Of a stretch of DNA of 64,000 nucleotides, positions 22,933 to 35,772 are shown piece by piece (positions within the stretch are counted from its first letter, which is position 1; each line of letters opens with the position of its first letter). The translations under genes were made by a program, and so were the position numbers. The notes under the pieces are model-generated. The model searched no databases. It worked only from the letters and a program-made list of their open reading frames with translations, and was not told the origin of the DNA. The stretch covers positions 227,043,501-227,107,500 of the forward strand of contig NC_091245.1 of the NCBI RefSeq assembly GCF_042477335.2. Reading direction: 5' to 3'. Source of the DNA: Ovis canadensis (Eukaryota > Chordata > Mammalia > Artiodactyla > Bovidae).

Positions 22933-24454
22933 ATAACAAAACATTTAAAAAAAGATTCGAGTAGAGAGATTTTCTGACGAATAGGACATATTTTACTTTG
23001 GAAAGTATGTCATAGAGCATATTTAAAATGATGTATTTTCAGCTAAATGATGAGAAGTCTGCCATGTAATGATGAAAACAATTCCAGGAAAAGAGAAGAC
23101 AATTGGCAATTCCCTAGTATAAGAAAGAATATGTGTTTTAATATTTTAAAATAGCTTCACATAGTTGGACAGAAATGAAGGATAACTTCAAGGAGTTTAC
23201 AGGAGTCTTATCATATAGAACTTACACGTCAATTGTAAGGAGTTGAGTTTTGGCCAAAGTGAATGGAATGGCAACTAGATGATTTCAAGCAGTTGAGTTT
23301 TATAATTTTTTCACATTTTTTAAAAAGAAGATTTTAGCTATTTACAGAAAATACAGGAGCAAGTAAAAAAAAAGGAGTAAGTTAGAAGGTTGATTCATAG
23401 ATTCTGGGAAGCAAAGTCATTTCAAAACAAAATCATTGATATAAATGTACACTCAAAGAATGAAGACAAATGCAAAACCCAAGGTCTATATAAAGAGATT
23501 TAAAACAAATGTGAAATATGCCTACTGCAAAATTGTGATTAATCAATGAGTAATGTAAATATAAATAAGCAATTCATAGGAAAACAAACAAGAACATAAT
23601 AGTTAGGCTTCTCTTAATATTATATGGATGGAGAGAGAATAATTAGGATACTTTGGAAAACGTGATTGTGGGACTATGTCCACAATGAGCAGATAATCCA
23701 GTTAGGAACTAAACAATTATAAAAAGCCAGCTCTGGAAATCTTTTCCAAAACACTTTACAGACACAAGGATCTAAATGCCCATCAAGAGTCAGATAACAA
23801 AAATATGAGGATGGGAAAAATGTCAGGACTTAATTGTGGTCTGAATCATGGATCCTAAAAAAGAAAGTTTAGTTCATGTCTGGACACCAGGAAATTGATG
23901 TCATTAATCAACCACAGTAGTTATGAAGAAGCCTATTACAATAATTGCTATTATTTTTGATGGCACGTGATGGATTACAAAAACAGAAGTCCAGCAACAT
24001 CCATGCTCTAGGACTGTGAATATTGTTTCTATCTTGGAGAAAACTGTATAAAGCTATTTAAAATGTTCTATTAGCTTCTGTCAAATTATAACATTAAAAA
24101 AAGAAATACAAAATTTTATGGAGATGCCTCACATGTAAAATCAATTAAAAGGTAGTTAGCTCTGACTTCTCTAAATGTTTTAACTTTTCTCCAAATGTAC
24201 AAAGAGTCTTTGAGGGATTCTCAATTTTACATTTCAGTCTTTTGTCTTTTATTGTTTATTGTGTGTGAATAGGCGAAGTGGTGACAGAATGGAAAGATAT
24301 AGGAGAATTAATTCTGAAATTTAACAAAGCAACTAAAATGAAATCTCAAACATCCTTTGAAATACAATGTAGTAAAGAGTTAATTGGGCAAGTCCTCAGT
24401 CAACAAAATCTCCACCTACAGAACCTAGAGATTTTGACTTGATCTCCACTTCTA
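22933..24454. other. No gene seen
   Basis: About 1.5 kb of unassigned AT-rich sequence up to the next BovB. Nothing with a family signature. Confidence 0.4.
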
Positions 24455-26120
24455 TAGAAACATTTCATACAAAGATGGGCTCAATAAAAGACAGAAAAGG
24501 TATGGACCTAACAGAAGCAGAAGATATTAAGAAGAAGTGGCAAGAATACACAGAACTGTACAAAAAATGATCTTCACGACCAAGATAATCACAATGGTGT
24601 GATCATTCACCTAGAGCCAGGCATCCTGAAATGTGAAGTCAAGTGGGCCTTAGAAAGCATCACTATGAACAAAGATAGTGAAGGTGATGGAATTCCAGTT
24701 GAGCTATTTCAAATCCTAAAAGATGATGCTGTGAAAGTGCTTCACTCAATATGGCAGCAAATTTGGAAAACTCAGCAGTGGTCACAGGACTGGAAAAGGT
24801 CAGTTTTCATTCCAATACCAAAGAAAGGCAATGCTAAAGAATACTCAAACTACCACACAATTGCACTCATCTCACACACTAGTTAAAGTAATGCTCAAAA
24901 TTTTCCAAGCCAGGCTTCAGCAATACATGAACCAAGAACTTCCAGATGTTCCAGCTGGTTTTAGAAAATGCAGAGGAACCAGAAATCAAATTGCCAACGT
25001 CCGCTGGATCATGGAAAAAGCAAGAGAGTTCCAGAAAAACATCTCTTTCTGCTTTATTGACTATGCCAAAGCCTTTGATTGTGTGGATCACAATAAGCTG
25101 TGGAAAATTGTTAAAGAGATGGGAACACCAGACCACCTGACCTGCCTCTTGAGAAACCTATACATGGTCAGGAAGCAACAGTTGGAACTGGATATGGAAC
25201 AGACCAGTTCCAAACAGGAAAAGAAGTACGTCAAGGCTGTATATTGTCACCCTGCTTATTTAACTTATATGCAGAGCACATCATGAGAAATGCTGGGCTG
25301 GAAGAAACACAAACTGGAATCAAGATTGCCAGGAGAAATACCAATAACCTCAGATATGCAGATGACACCACTCTTCTGGCAGAAAATGAAGAGGAATGAA
25401 AGAGCCTTTTGATGAACATGAAAGAGGAGAGTGAACAGATTGGCTTCAAGCTCCACGTTCAGAAAACGAAGATCATGTCATCTGGTCACATCACTTCATG
25501 GGAAATAGATGGGGAAACAGTGGAAACTGTCAGACTTTATTTTTTTGAGCTCAAAATTACTGCAGATGGTAATTGTAGCCATGAAATTAAAAGATGCTTA
25601 CTCAAGGAAAGTTATGACAAAGCTAGATATTGAAAAGCAGAGACATTACATTGGCAACAAAGGTCTGTTTAGTCAAGGCTATCTTTTCCCAGTGGTCATG
25701 TATGGATATGAAAGTTGGACTGTGAAGAAAGCTGAGCACCGAAGAATTTATGTTTTTGAACTGTAGTGTTGGAGAAGACTCTTGAGACTCCCTTTGACTG
25801 CAAGGAGATCCAACCAGTCCATTCTAGGGGAGATCAGTCCTGGGTGTTCATTGGAAGGACTGATGTTGAGTCTGAAACTCCAATACTTTGGCCACCTGAT
25901 GCGAAGAGCTGACTCATTGGAAAAGACTCTGATACTGGGAGGGATTGTGGGCAGGACGAGAAGGGGATGACAGAGGGTGAGATGGCTGGATGGCATCACC
26001 AACTCGATGGACATGAGTTTGGGTGAATTCCAGGAGTTGGTGATGGACAGGGAGGCCTGGCGTGCTGCAATTCATGGGGTCGCAAAGAGTCGGACACAAC
26101 TGAGCGACTGAACTGAACTG
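24455..26120 (+). mobile_element. BovB LINE, 1.67 kb, RT to 3' end
   Basis: Begins in the linker before RT (ACATTTCATACAAAGATGGG, then ATGGACCTAACAGAAGCAGA) and ends at GCGACTGAACTGAACTG. Successive frames 24599-24886, 24831-25286, 25409-25633, 25509-25766 and 25782-25970 cover RT fingers, palm and C-terminus, separated by frameshifts and stops. Both catalytic motifs are still spelled (FIDYAKAFD near 25053; YADD at 25355-25366) but not in one frame. Confidence 0.94.
24599..25286 (+). pseudogene. BovB reverse-transcriptase N-terminal half, frameshifted
   Basis: The first frame (95 codons) encodes SEGDGIPVELFQILKDDAVKVLHSI through VFIPIPKKGNAKEYSNYHTIALISH. A frameshift near 24880 moves to a 151-codon frame with ARLQQYMNQELPDVPAGFRKCRGTR and motif A FIDYAKAFDCVDH at residues 75-87. 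A second frameshift near 25165 loses the downstream GKGVRQGC loop frame. This is a defective RT remnant. Confidence 0.85.
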
Positions 26121-28180
26121 TGTTTGTGTTTGCAAATATTTGGACCATGAGTAAATAGAGATTTTTGTTGAATTTCTAGAGAATTTCGGTAGAGTATGAG
26201 AAGAATAGGAGTTTTACTCTATGCAACCAAATATGAATGATTCCTAGTTCATTTTCCATTGTGAGATTTCACATACACCAAAACGCTTTTCTTTTACTAG
26301 TCACAGACCCAGCAATAGATACTTTTAATTTAACCTAGCATCTGTATCTTTTTTTTTTCTTTTAAGGCATTTAATAAATCAACAACCAATGGAGAAGCTG
26401 ATGTGACTCTTCACGACTCTTCACCTCTTTCCTGTGTTCACTAGATATAAATAAGTGATTTGGAATAAAAGTTGCTTGTAAATGCCACTCAGATAACCCC
26501 TGAGCATCCAAATTTATTATTGTTTATAGGTTTAAAATAATCTGAAGGTGAAGCAGCCTATTAAAAATGAAAGAAATTTTATTTTGTACTTTGATGTTTA
26601 GCCACCTATCATAAGAATAATGTAAACATCCAATCTCTACAAAACAACTTTATTTAAAACATTAAATATTTCATCATATATTAGTGGCACATAAGTTATG
26701 AGTTAGGTTCCTAATATATTTTGAGTATTTTATGAATAATATTAAATAATCATACCCCCTGAAGTTAAGCAAATTCCTTACCATCACAGATCATTGACTT
26801 CATGATCACAGTCCTTAGCCAATTTAACATCCATCCAGAAGAAAGTTTCAGAGCCTCTCTCTTGTACTTCACAACTAGTTTCAGTCTTCATGAAAAAAAC
26901 AGGGGAAGACTTGCTCTTTTCTGTTCTGTAGCCATAAGTCTGACCTTTACTACAATGAAACTGCTGTAAGCAATCTGATCTTCTATTTAACATCTTGACA
27001 TTTTGCAAGACATTTATAAAATGTATAACTAACATATTTCCTGGCCCTTTCAAAAATATTTTGAAAAATCAAGGTTATCATTTTTCACCTTTCAATTTGA
27101 AACAACAGCAGCAACAATACCACCACCACCAAAGCAGCTACATAAAATCCATTCTTAAATATACTTAAAAATAAACAGTTTATTTCCTAAAAAATATCAA
27201 GATGTAATTTGCTTCCTACTTCTGGTGACATTCCTTCTTTTTGCAACACTTCAGTTTAAAACTCCATTTGTTTTATTCTAAATTGTATTGTGCTTTACTG
27301 TAAGTACTAAAATTGCCAGTAGTGTCAGCAGCAATTTGCCATTTAACAAACTCTAAGTAACACTGTAAATGCCACTTACATACTATGTTTTATGTTTTGT
27401 GTTATGTTTTATCTGGAGGAGATTAAGAGAAGGTACCAAATGCAATTGTGAAATGGTAGAATTTCAGCACCTAATTCACAAGTGCTACATTCAAACATAA
27501 ATACACTGGCTGTGTGTTTCCATAACTGTCTGCCAGGTGCTAAAACTGTGACATAGTATTTTTCATGTCAATTCCATTAACATGTGACTTCATGGGCTCA
27601 GTTTACTCCAGATGACTATGTGTAAAATTTCTGCTCATTAGTAAAAAGTGTTAATTCCTGCTATATCTCCCAGTTTGAAAATTAGCATAATTTTTTCGTG
27701 GATCATGTGCACTTCCTGCACATGAAAAATAATTTGAGGTCACCTTTTTATCAGCCTGCTCAGTGGTGCCAGAAAAATTATATGTAACGTTATATCCATC
27801 CATGTAATAACATATTTATGATTTTGAATATTAAACTAAGACACTTAAGTCAACTAAGAATCTTCATACATATCCAGAGTCAGCTAAATATTCCCTTTAT
27901 AAAACAGTTACTTTACATTTTAGTATTCTTTTCCAGTCTGAATCTCTATCATTGTCCCCTGTAACCTCAAGTGATCACCTTATTTATACAATCCAGATCA
28001 AATAGAAATTACCTGGCATCAACTGCACAATTTCTCAAACCTAAATCTAGACTTTGTCAAAGATTCTATTAATGCCTATACCTTGACATTGCAGATGAAG
28101 AACCATACTTTTCCCTTCCAATGCTAACTTGCTACCCCTGATGTATTCACAGTGCTATTTGTTTTGCAATCTCAGAAAAT
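26121..28180. other. About 2 kb without recognised gene or repeat
   Basis: One of the longest stretches without a mobile element here. The composition is ordinary AT-rich bovid non-coding DNA. The antisense frame 26784-27053 (89 aa) has no motif I know. A short (ACC)n lies near 27118-27130. Confidence 0.45.
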
Positions 28181-28467
28181 TTGGACTCTGAGGGAGAGGG
28201 AGAGGGTGGGATGATTTGGGAGAATGGCATTAAAACATATATACTATCATGTAAGAAACGAAGTGCCAGTCTATGTTCGATACAGGATACAGGATGCTTG
28301 GGGCTGGCGCATGGGGATGATCCAGAGAGATGATATGGGGTGGGAGGTGGGAGAGGGATTCAAGATTGGGAGCTTGTATACACCCATGGTGGATTCATGT
28401 CAATGTATGGCAAAACCAATACAGTATTGTAAAGTAAAATAAAGTAAAAAAAAAAAAAAAGAAAGAA
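28181..28467 (+). mobile_element. Bovine-type L1 3' UTR with poly-A
   Basis: Young ruminant L1 tail: TTGGACTCTGAGGGAGAGGG, AGTCTATGTTCGATACAGGA, GGTGGATTCATGTCAATGTA, then a poly-A that has drifted to (GAAA)n. AGAAAAT at 28174-28180 and 28468-28474 is the likely target duplication, with the caveat that it is A-rich. It is a severely 5'-truncated copy of the same family as 55461-56103. Confidence 0.85.
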
Positions 28468-28474
28468 AGAAAAT

Positions 28475-29349
28475 GCTCTCCAACACTTATTGTGTCTGTT
28501 CAATGATTCCTTCTTATCAATTTTAATACATCAGGGTGATTTCCATTCTAGAATATTATTGCTTTCTGAATTTTTTTCTGTAATATTTAGCAGCTTACTT
28601 TACTATTATTTTAATAATAATAACAGTGGCTAAAAAGGAACTGTCACCCATTGTTTCTATTTTTTTCTCCTTTTTTACTATTGCATCATTTTAAAGAAGT
28701 ATTTCTTCCAACATTTCACTTAATACTGGTGTTTTAAAATTGTTTAAACATTTTTATTCTTGTGGAATCTTTATTAAAGTAGCAGTTTTTAGAACAGATA
28801 AAAAGAAGAAAAGACTAAGAACAGGAAAATCAGATCAAATCACAGCTATTTGGTGAAAGACAAAGGTTCTAAGGCAACTTGCTTTCTGTTTGTTTTCTTT
28901 AGTTTAATTATGGTTTTTACTGGTCTGATTTTCTTTATATTTATCATTTTATAAGGTCACCAAAATGTCTTGTAATGTATATTGTAATGTCTTGTTGATG
29001 TATTTCTCAAAAATTGGGAACTTGTGAACATTACTTATTTTCCCCAAAATTTTCTACATCATTTTTCTCCTCTGAATCTTTAACTGTATGCATGTAGAAT
29101 ATTTGGTATAATTCTGCAGGCCATAAAATTTGATCACTACTTTTCACAGTTTTTTATACATTTCAGGTTAGATAATTGTTGTTCATGCATAACCCTTTCT
29201 AAGAGCTCTACAATCACCTGTTAAGAAAATTCATTATTGCTTCTACTGCTGATGTGGTTGTTTTAGTTGCCTTTAATTTCAGATACTGTACTGTTTTTCA
29301 AATGGGTTTATCTTTCCTTTTCCACTTTGCCTTTAATCTCTTCTATTCA
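28475..29349. other. No gene seen
   Basis: Unassigned AT-rich sequence between an L1 tail and a BovB copy. Confidence 0.4.
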
Positions 29350-30723
29350 GAACTATTTGTGAACAGAAGGGAGAGATAAGAAAGCCTTCCTCAGCAATCA
29401 ATGAGAAGAAATGGAGGAAAACAACAGAATAGGAAAGTCTAGAGACCTCTTTAAGAAAATTAGAGATACCAAGGGAAAATTTCATGCAAAGATGGACACA
29501 AAGCAAGGACAGATATTGTATGGACCTAACAGAAGCAGAAGATATTAAGAAGAAGTGGCAAGAATACACAGAAGAACTATATAAAAAAGATCTTTGCGAT
29601 CCAGATAATCACAATGATATGATCACCAACCTGAAGGCAGACATCCTGGAATGTGAAGTCAAGTGGGCCTTAGGAAGCATCTCTATGATGGAATTCTAGT
29701 TGAGCTATTTCATTCCTAAAAGATGTTGTGAAAGTGCTGCACTCAATATGCCAGCAAATTTGGAAACTCAGCAATGGCCACAAGACTGGAAAAGGTCAAC
29801 TTTCGTTCTAATTAAAAATAAAGGCAATGCTAAAGAATGTTAAAGTACCGCACAGTTGCACTTATCACACACACTAGTAAAGTAGTGCTGAAAATTGTCC
29901 AAGCCAGGCTTCAACAGTATGTGAACCGTGAACTTCCAGATGTTCAAGTTGGATTTAGAAAAGGCAGAGGAACCAGAGGTCAAAGTGCCAACATCCATTA
30001 CATCAAAGAAAAACCAAGAGAGTTCCAGAAAAATGTCTACTTCTGCTTTATTGACTATGGCAAAGGCTTTGATTGTGTGGATCACAACAAACTGTGGAAA
30101 ATTCTTAAACAGATGGAAATACAAGACCACCTGACCTGCCTCTTGAGAAATCTGTATGCAGGTCAGGAAGCAACAGTTAGAACTAGACATGGAACAACAA
30201 ACTAGTTCCAAATAGGAAAAGGAGTACGTCAAGGCTGTATACTGTCACCCTGCTTATTTAACTTCTATGCAGAGTACATCATGAGAAACGCTGGGCTGGA
30301 TGAAACACAAGCTAGAATCAAGATTGCTGGGAGAAATATCAATAACCTCAGAAATGCAGATGGCATCACCCTTACGGCAGAAAGTGAAGAAGAACTAAAG
30401 AGCCTCTTGATGAAAGTGAAAGAGGAGAGTCAAAAAGCTGGCTAAAAGCCCAGCATTCAGACAATGAAGATCATGACATCCGGTCCCATCACTTCATGGC
30501 AAATAGATAGGGAAACAGTGGGAATAGTGGCAGACTTTATTTTGGGGGGCTCCAAAATCAGTGGAGATGTGACTGCAGCCATGAAATTAAAAGACACTTA
30601 CTCCTTGGAAGAATAGTTATGATCAACCTAGACAGCATGCTAAAAAGCAGAGACATTACTTTGCCAACAAAGATGTGTCTAGTCAAGGCTATGATTTTTC
30701 CAGTAGTCATGTATGGATGTGAG
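29350..30723 (+). mobile_element. BovB LINE lacking its 3' end
   Basis: The furthest 5' reach of any BovB here (GGGAGAGATAAGAAAGCCTT; GAGGAAAACAACAGAATAGG), through RT to VMYGCET at about 30723, where it stops. The final ~530 bases including the TGAAC tail are absent. The palm reads NLRNADGIT, so YADD is destroyed. Motif A is FIDYGKGFD. The break is marked by a 12-bp repeat GACATATTTTGT (30723-30734; 30737-30748). Loss of the 3' end must be secondary, because integration starts there. Confidence 0.9.
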
Positions 30724-30748
30724 ACATATTTTGTCTGACATATTTTGT

Positions 30749-31521
30749 TTTTATATTGCATTACACCTAGAATATGTGTTATTGCAGCTAATTAATCATA
30801 GGCAGAATGAAAAGATTCCTAACATTTCACCTATTTTGACTAAGAAATTGAAGAATGACAGTCATTTCAGATTACTATTCTTTAAAATATTATGGACTAG
30901 ATTTACATTTGAACTGGAAAGACATATTAGAGTAGGAAAGTAGTATTGAGTCTCATTTGACAATTTAGTGTAGTTGAAAGAAGTAAATAATGAGTTTAAG
31001 CAAAATCTTGAATACAAGAAATATTTATGTATGTATACACATATAAAATGTTTAGTTATGAAAATTATGGAAAACATTTTGTCATATTTGAGAGTTAAAA
31101 ATAAACCTAACTTTTGATTATCCAAATTTTTTTATTTTTATGGAAGAAATTTTTCAAGAATGTAAAACAAGTTCTCAAATAATTAAGGGGAGGCAACTGA
31201 ATTCCATTGATAAAATATAACCAGAGAAGTGAAGAAGTAGAGACACATAGGCTTTGGTGTTCTTTACCTATTCCAAGATACCTTTCCAAAATATTTGTTT
31301 TCATGTCCCTAATCTAATCTACAAATTAAAGTAATATCATTCTACAGCTTAAGAATAAATTATTTGGTAAATTTTAATCTACAGTATAAGAGCTAATCAG
31401 CTAAATTTTTATTATATCCAATTCAGGAAAACAGACTCGAAGGGTTGTTAGCATTCAAGTGACTCTAAACATAAAAGCACATGCCAAAGGCAACTACAGG
31501 GCATAGTTTACCTATCACTAT
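30749..31521. other. No gene seen
   Basis: Unassigned AT-rich DNA separating two BovB copies that overlap in the element, so they are not two halves of one insertion. Confidence 0.4.
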
Positions 31522-31567
31522 TTTAATATGTACTACAGAGCTCATTTAATATGTACTATAGAGCTCA
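31522..31567. repeat. 23-bp tandem duplication at BovB 5' junction
   Basis: TTTAATATGTACTACAGAGC-TCA (31522-31544) is followed directly by TTTAATATGTACTATAGAGC-TCA (31545-31567), one mismatch. The BovB copy starts immediately after. ACAGAGCTCAT also occurs at its far end (about 32525-32535), so unit 1 may include the true TSD. Confidence 0.85.
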
Positions 31568-32524
31568 AGAAGAAACAGTTAGAACCAGACATGGAACAGA
31601 CTGGTTCCAAATTGGGAAAGGAGTACTTCAAAGCTGTATATTGTCACCCTGCTTATTTAATTTATATGCAGAGTACATCATGCAAAATTCAAGGCTGGAT
31701 GAAGCACAAACTGGAATCAAGCTTGTGGGGAGAAATATCAATAACCTCAGATATGCAGATGACACCACCCTTATAGCAGAAAGAGAAGAGGAGCTGAAGA
31801 GCCTCATGTTGAAAATGTAAGAAGAGAGTGAAAACGATGGCTTAAAACTCAACATTCAAAAAACTTAGATCATGGTATCTGATCCCATCACCTCATGGCA
31901 AATAGATGAGGAAACCATGGAAACAGTGACAGGCTTTATTTTCTTGGGCTCCAAAACACTGCAGATTGTGACTGCAACCACAAAATTAAAAGACATTTGC
32001 TCCCTGGAAGAAAAACTATAACCAACATAGACAGTATATTGAAAAGCAAAGACATTACTGACAAAAAATCCATCAAGTCAAAGCTATGGTTTTCCAGTAG
32101 TCATGTATAGATGTGAAAGTTGGACCATAAAGAAAGCTAAGCACCAAAGAATTGATGCTTTTGATCTGTGGTGTTGGAGCAGAATCTTGAGAGTCCCTTG
32201 GACTGCAGGGAGATCAAACCAGTCCATCCTAAAGGAAATCAGTCTGGAATATTCATTGGAAGGGCTGATGCTGAAGCTGTAACTCCAATACTTTGACCAC
32301 CTGATGCAAAGAGCTGACTCATTTGAAAAGATCCTGCTGTTGCAAAAGATTAAAGGCAGGAGGAGATGGGGACAACAGAGGAGGAGAAGGTTGGATGCCA
32401 TCACCAAATAAATGGACATGAGTTGAGCAAGCTCTGAGAGTTGGTGATGGACAGGGAAGCCTGGCACGCTGAAATCCACAGGGTCATAAAGAGTCAGACA
32501 TGGCTGAGTGACTGAACTGAGCTG
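31568..32524 (+). mobile_element. BovB LINE, RT palm to 3' end
   Basis: Starts in the RT palm (GAAACAGTTAGAACCAGACA), keeps RYADDTTLIAE (31551-31820 frame) and ends CTGAACTGAGCTG. Frequent substitutions, a stop after about 90 codons and the older signature SLEYSLEGLM (instead of PGISLEGMM) mark it as an older copy. ACAGAGCTCATT-AAT follows the tail. Confidence 0.92.
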
Positions 32525-32539
32525 ACAGAGCTCATTAAT

Positions 32540-34202
32540 TATAATAATTTTTGGTTTTAAAACAAGTAATATTTAAGATATGAGCTGGTTAGAATGGCAC
32601 AGACACTTTACCCCTGATAGGAATGGAAGTGTCCACAATTAGAATAGCACTCCAGGTCAAGAAAATCACTTTTGTCCTCCTAAACTAACGTGGATTCTCT
32701 TTAGTAATGTGACAGGTAAATTAATTTATTTGCATTGAAGCAATTTCATTTGTTTTCAAGCATGTCATTTATGCAAAGGAAAGTAGACGTCCTCTAAACT
32801 TACAAGAATACTTGTACAAATGATTCTGAGCCTACTTGCTAAAATGAAATAATAATATTTTTCTAGTGTAATAATTTCCACATAAGTACTGAAACTTGCT
32901 CTCACTGTTGTAAACTACTTGGTAAGTGGGATACTAAAGAAGATATAGCTTAAACCAACCTCTAATTATCTGAGGTTTTTTTTTTTTTTCTTTTTCAAAA
33001 AGAACAAGACAATAATTTATGTAGACTTAGTATGATTCTCAAACATCCTATTTTACACTGAATTATATATTAAGGAATGCACTTCATGTGAAGATCATAG
33101 ATTTCTATATGCTATAACCAGTTACATGCTACAAGAATCTGACTTTTCTTTCTTCAGGTATAAGGACCCTCAGACTTCACATGACACACTAAACACAGAT
33201 TTTATTGTATGACATTGCTCAATACATAATGAAAATTAAAAAAATAAAGATAAATCATGATACCTATCTTCCATTAGAATGAGGTGAAACACATTTGTCA
33301 AATATAAAATTGCTTTTTCCCATATTATCAGATGAGAAAATATTCTAAAGAATAAAATTTATTAATTATAAAAACTATACTTCAACCCAAACCAAACTGA
33401 ACCCTAGAACACTATGTATGTATAGACAAAAATCTACACTATGTATACTATTGTTTAAAAAATCACAGCTAAACCACATAATATCATACATAAGTACCAT
33501 GAGTCTAAGCGGTGCATTACTTTTATGCTTTTATTTAAAATATTTAACAATTTCTAATGCAAATGTTACATAATGGGATAAGTAATGTATAGCTGGCTGT
33601 GGAAATACTTTATTACTAAGTGCAAACTTAACCATGCTTCACAATTTTATATCTCATCAACAATCTTATCATTCATGCTTCATAGTTTAGAAAATAATGT
33701 AAATACCAGGAAGATTTTCTAATCTACTATGCAAAAAAAGAAAAACTCCAAAATCACAAAATACATTTTAAAATCTAATCCTCTTATTCAGTTATTAAAA
33801 GAAAAAAAGAACAATAATTTGATGTTGTAAGTCACTTTAACAGGAATTGACCTCTTTTAATTTTGTTTACTTACAACTCCTCAGAAAATAATTTATCAAA
33901 TAATATGGGTCAATCTACTATAATCTGCTACAGTTTCATTATAAATTCCTGTGTATAGGCAGTCAACCTTTGTCCAGACCTCAAATTACACAGGCTTCTA
34001 AGCACCACAGATGGAATAAATGGAGAAATTGTTTCTGATTTCAGCTCCATTAAAAGAGAAATGTTGCAATGTATTAGAAGAAGACAATGTGAGGGGTATT
34101 TCATAAACCTAGTCTGTCCACGCAGCAGCGCAGCAGTCCAAGCCACAGATAATTAAGCAGATCTGGTCCTATCGGCTCTTGCCTCTAAGATTTTGTTAAA
34201 GA
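32540..34202. other. About 1.7 kb, no gene seen
   Basis: Unassigned AT-rich sequence. A T-run is at 32977-32989. The antisense frame at 33928-34146 has no family signature. Confidence 0.4.
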
Positions 34203-35020
34203 AGACTTACAGATGGCCAATGGGCACATAAAAAAAAAAAAATGCTTACCATCATCAGTCAACCAAGAAAGGCACATCACATCCATCAGAACAACTCCAT
34301 CAAAGAACAGAAATAACAAATAGTGGTGAAGATGCGGCGAAAAGGGACTCTCTTGGTGGGAAGGTAAATCCATAGTGCAGCCACTATGGAGAATAAGATG
34401 GAAATTTCTCAAGAAAATAAAAACAGAACTGCCATATGACCCAGTAATTTCACTCTTGGGTAAATATCTGAAAAAAAGAAAACACTAATTCAAAATGATT
34501 AATGCACCTCAATGTCCAGAGCAGCATTATTTACAATTGCCAAGATATGGAAGCAACTTAAGTGTCCATCAACAAATGAATGGATAAAGATGTGCTGTAT
34601 ATCTGCATATATACACATACATACACAACAGAATTCTACTCAGCCATAAAAAAAGAGCACAATATTTCATTTGCCACAACATAGGCTAAGAGAAGTAAAT
34701 GAGATAGAGAAAGAAAACTACTGTATAATATCACATCTGTGGAATCTAAAAATGTAAACTAGTGAATATAACAACAGAATCAAAGATATAGAGAACAAAC
34801 TTTTGGTTACCAGAGGAGAGGGAAAGGGAAGGGAATTAAGAACACAAACTGCTACACAGTCAATAAATATGCTACAAGGATATATTACATAACATAGGGG
34901 AAATATAGCTAATTATTTTATAATAACTATAAATGAAGTATAGCCTTTAAAAATTGAGAATCACTATGTTGCATTCCTAAAATTTATATAATATTGGGCA
35001 TCAACTATACCTCAATAAAA
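34203..35020 (+). mobile_element. Old L1 3' end (ORF2 end and 3' UTR)
   Basis: Sense L1: ATGGCCAATGGGCACATAAA, GTGCAGCCACTATGGAGAAT, AACTGCCATATGACCCAGTA, CAATTGCCAAGATATGGAAG, AACAAATGAATGGATAAAGA, then the 3' UTR (GGTTACCAGAGGAGAGGGAA; ACTATACCTCAATAAAAAAT). No usable frame remains. It resembles L1MA-type rather than the young bovine type. Confidence 0.8.
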
Positions 35021-35405
35021 AATGAAGACTAAGAGAAAACAAACACAAGGACTATCTTTCTTTTTAATTTTCTTAGCAACTTTTCAAAGATCCATTAATT
35101 AACTTACTTAGATTTAATTCTGGACTCTCTTTTGTTTCATCTGTTTATGAATCTGTATTTTCATCCATACCACACTGTCTTGATTATGATAGTTGTATAA
35201 TAAGTCTTGAGTCAGATATTACAAATCTTCCAAATTTGTTTTTAATTGTTTATCTCTGATTCCATAGTCACTTTGACTATTCCATTTCCTTTAACATGCC
35301 ATATAAATTTCAGAATAAAATTAAAAAAAAAAAAAACACAATGTATCAGCCTAAGTAAAAGTAAATTTCAGGAGGATAACCAAATTCAGATATGACTTGA
35401 CCTAA

Positions 35406-35772
35406 TTTGAACTGTGTTGTTGGAGAAGACTCTTGAGGGTCCCTTGGATTGCAAGGAGATCCAACCAGTCCATTCTGAAGAAGATCAACCCTGGGATTTC
35501 TTTGGAAAGAATGATGTTAAAGCTGAAGCTCCAGTACTTTGGCCACCTCATGCGAAGAGTTGGCTCATTGGAAAAGACTCTGATGCTGGGAGAGATTGGG
35601 GGCAGGAGGAGAAGGGGACGACCCAGGATGAGATGGCTGAATCACGGACTCGATGGAAGTGAGTCTGAGTGAACTTCGGGAGATGGTGATGGACAATGAG
35701 GCCTGGAGTGCTGCAATTCATGGGGTTGCAAAGAGTCGGACATGACTGAGCGACTGAACTGAACTGAACTGA
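35406..35772 (+). mobile_element. BovB LINE tail
   Basis: From the FELWC region (TTGAACTGTGTTGTTGGAGA) to four TGAAC-type units. The frame 35433-35672 encodes [42 protein letters not shown], with a small deletion near 35636 that breaks the C-terminus. It carries the [13 protein letters not shown] signature shared with 19066 and 58193. Confidence 0.93.

Noticed and set aside
29350-32524. Two neighbouring BovB pieces as one insertion split by unique DNA
   Set aside because: They overlap in the element (both contain the palm), so they must be separate copies.
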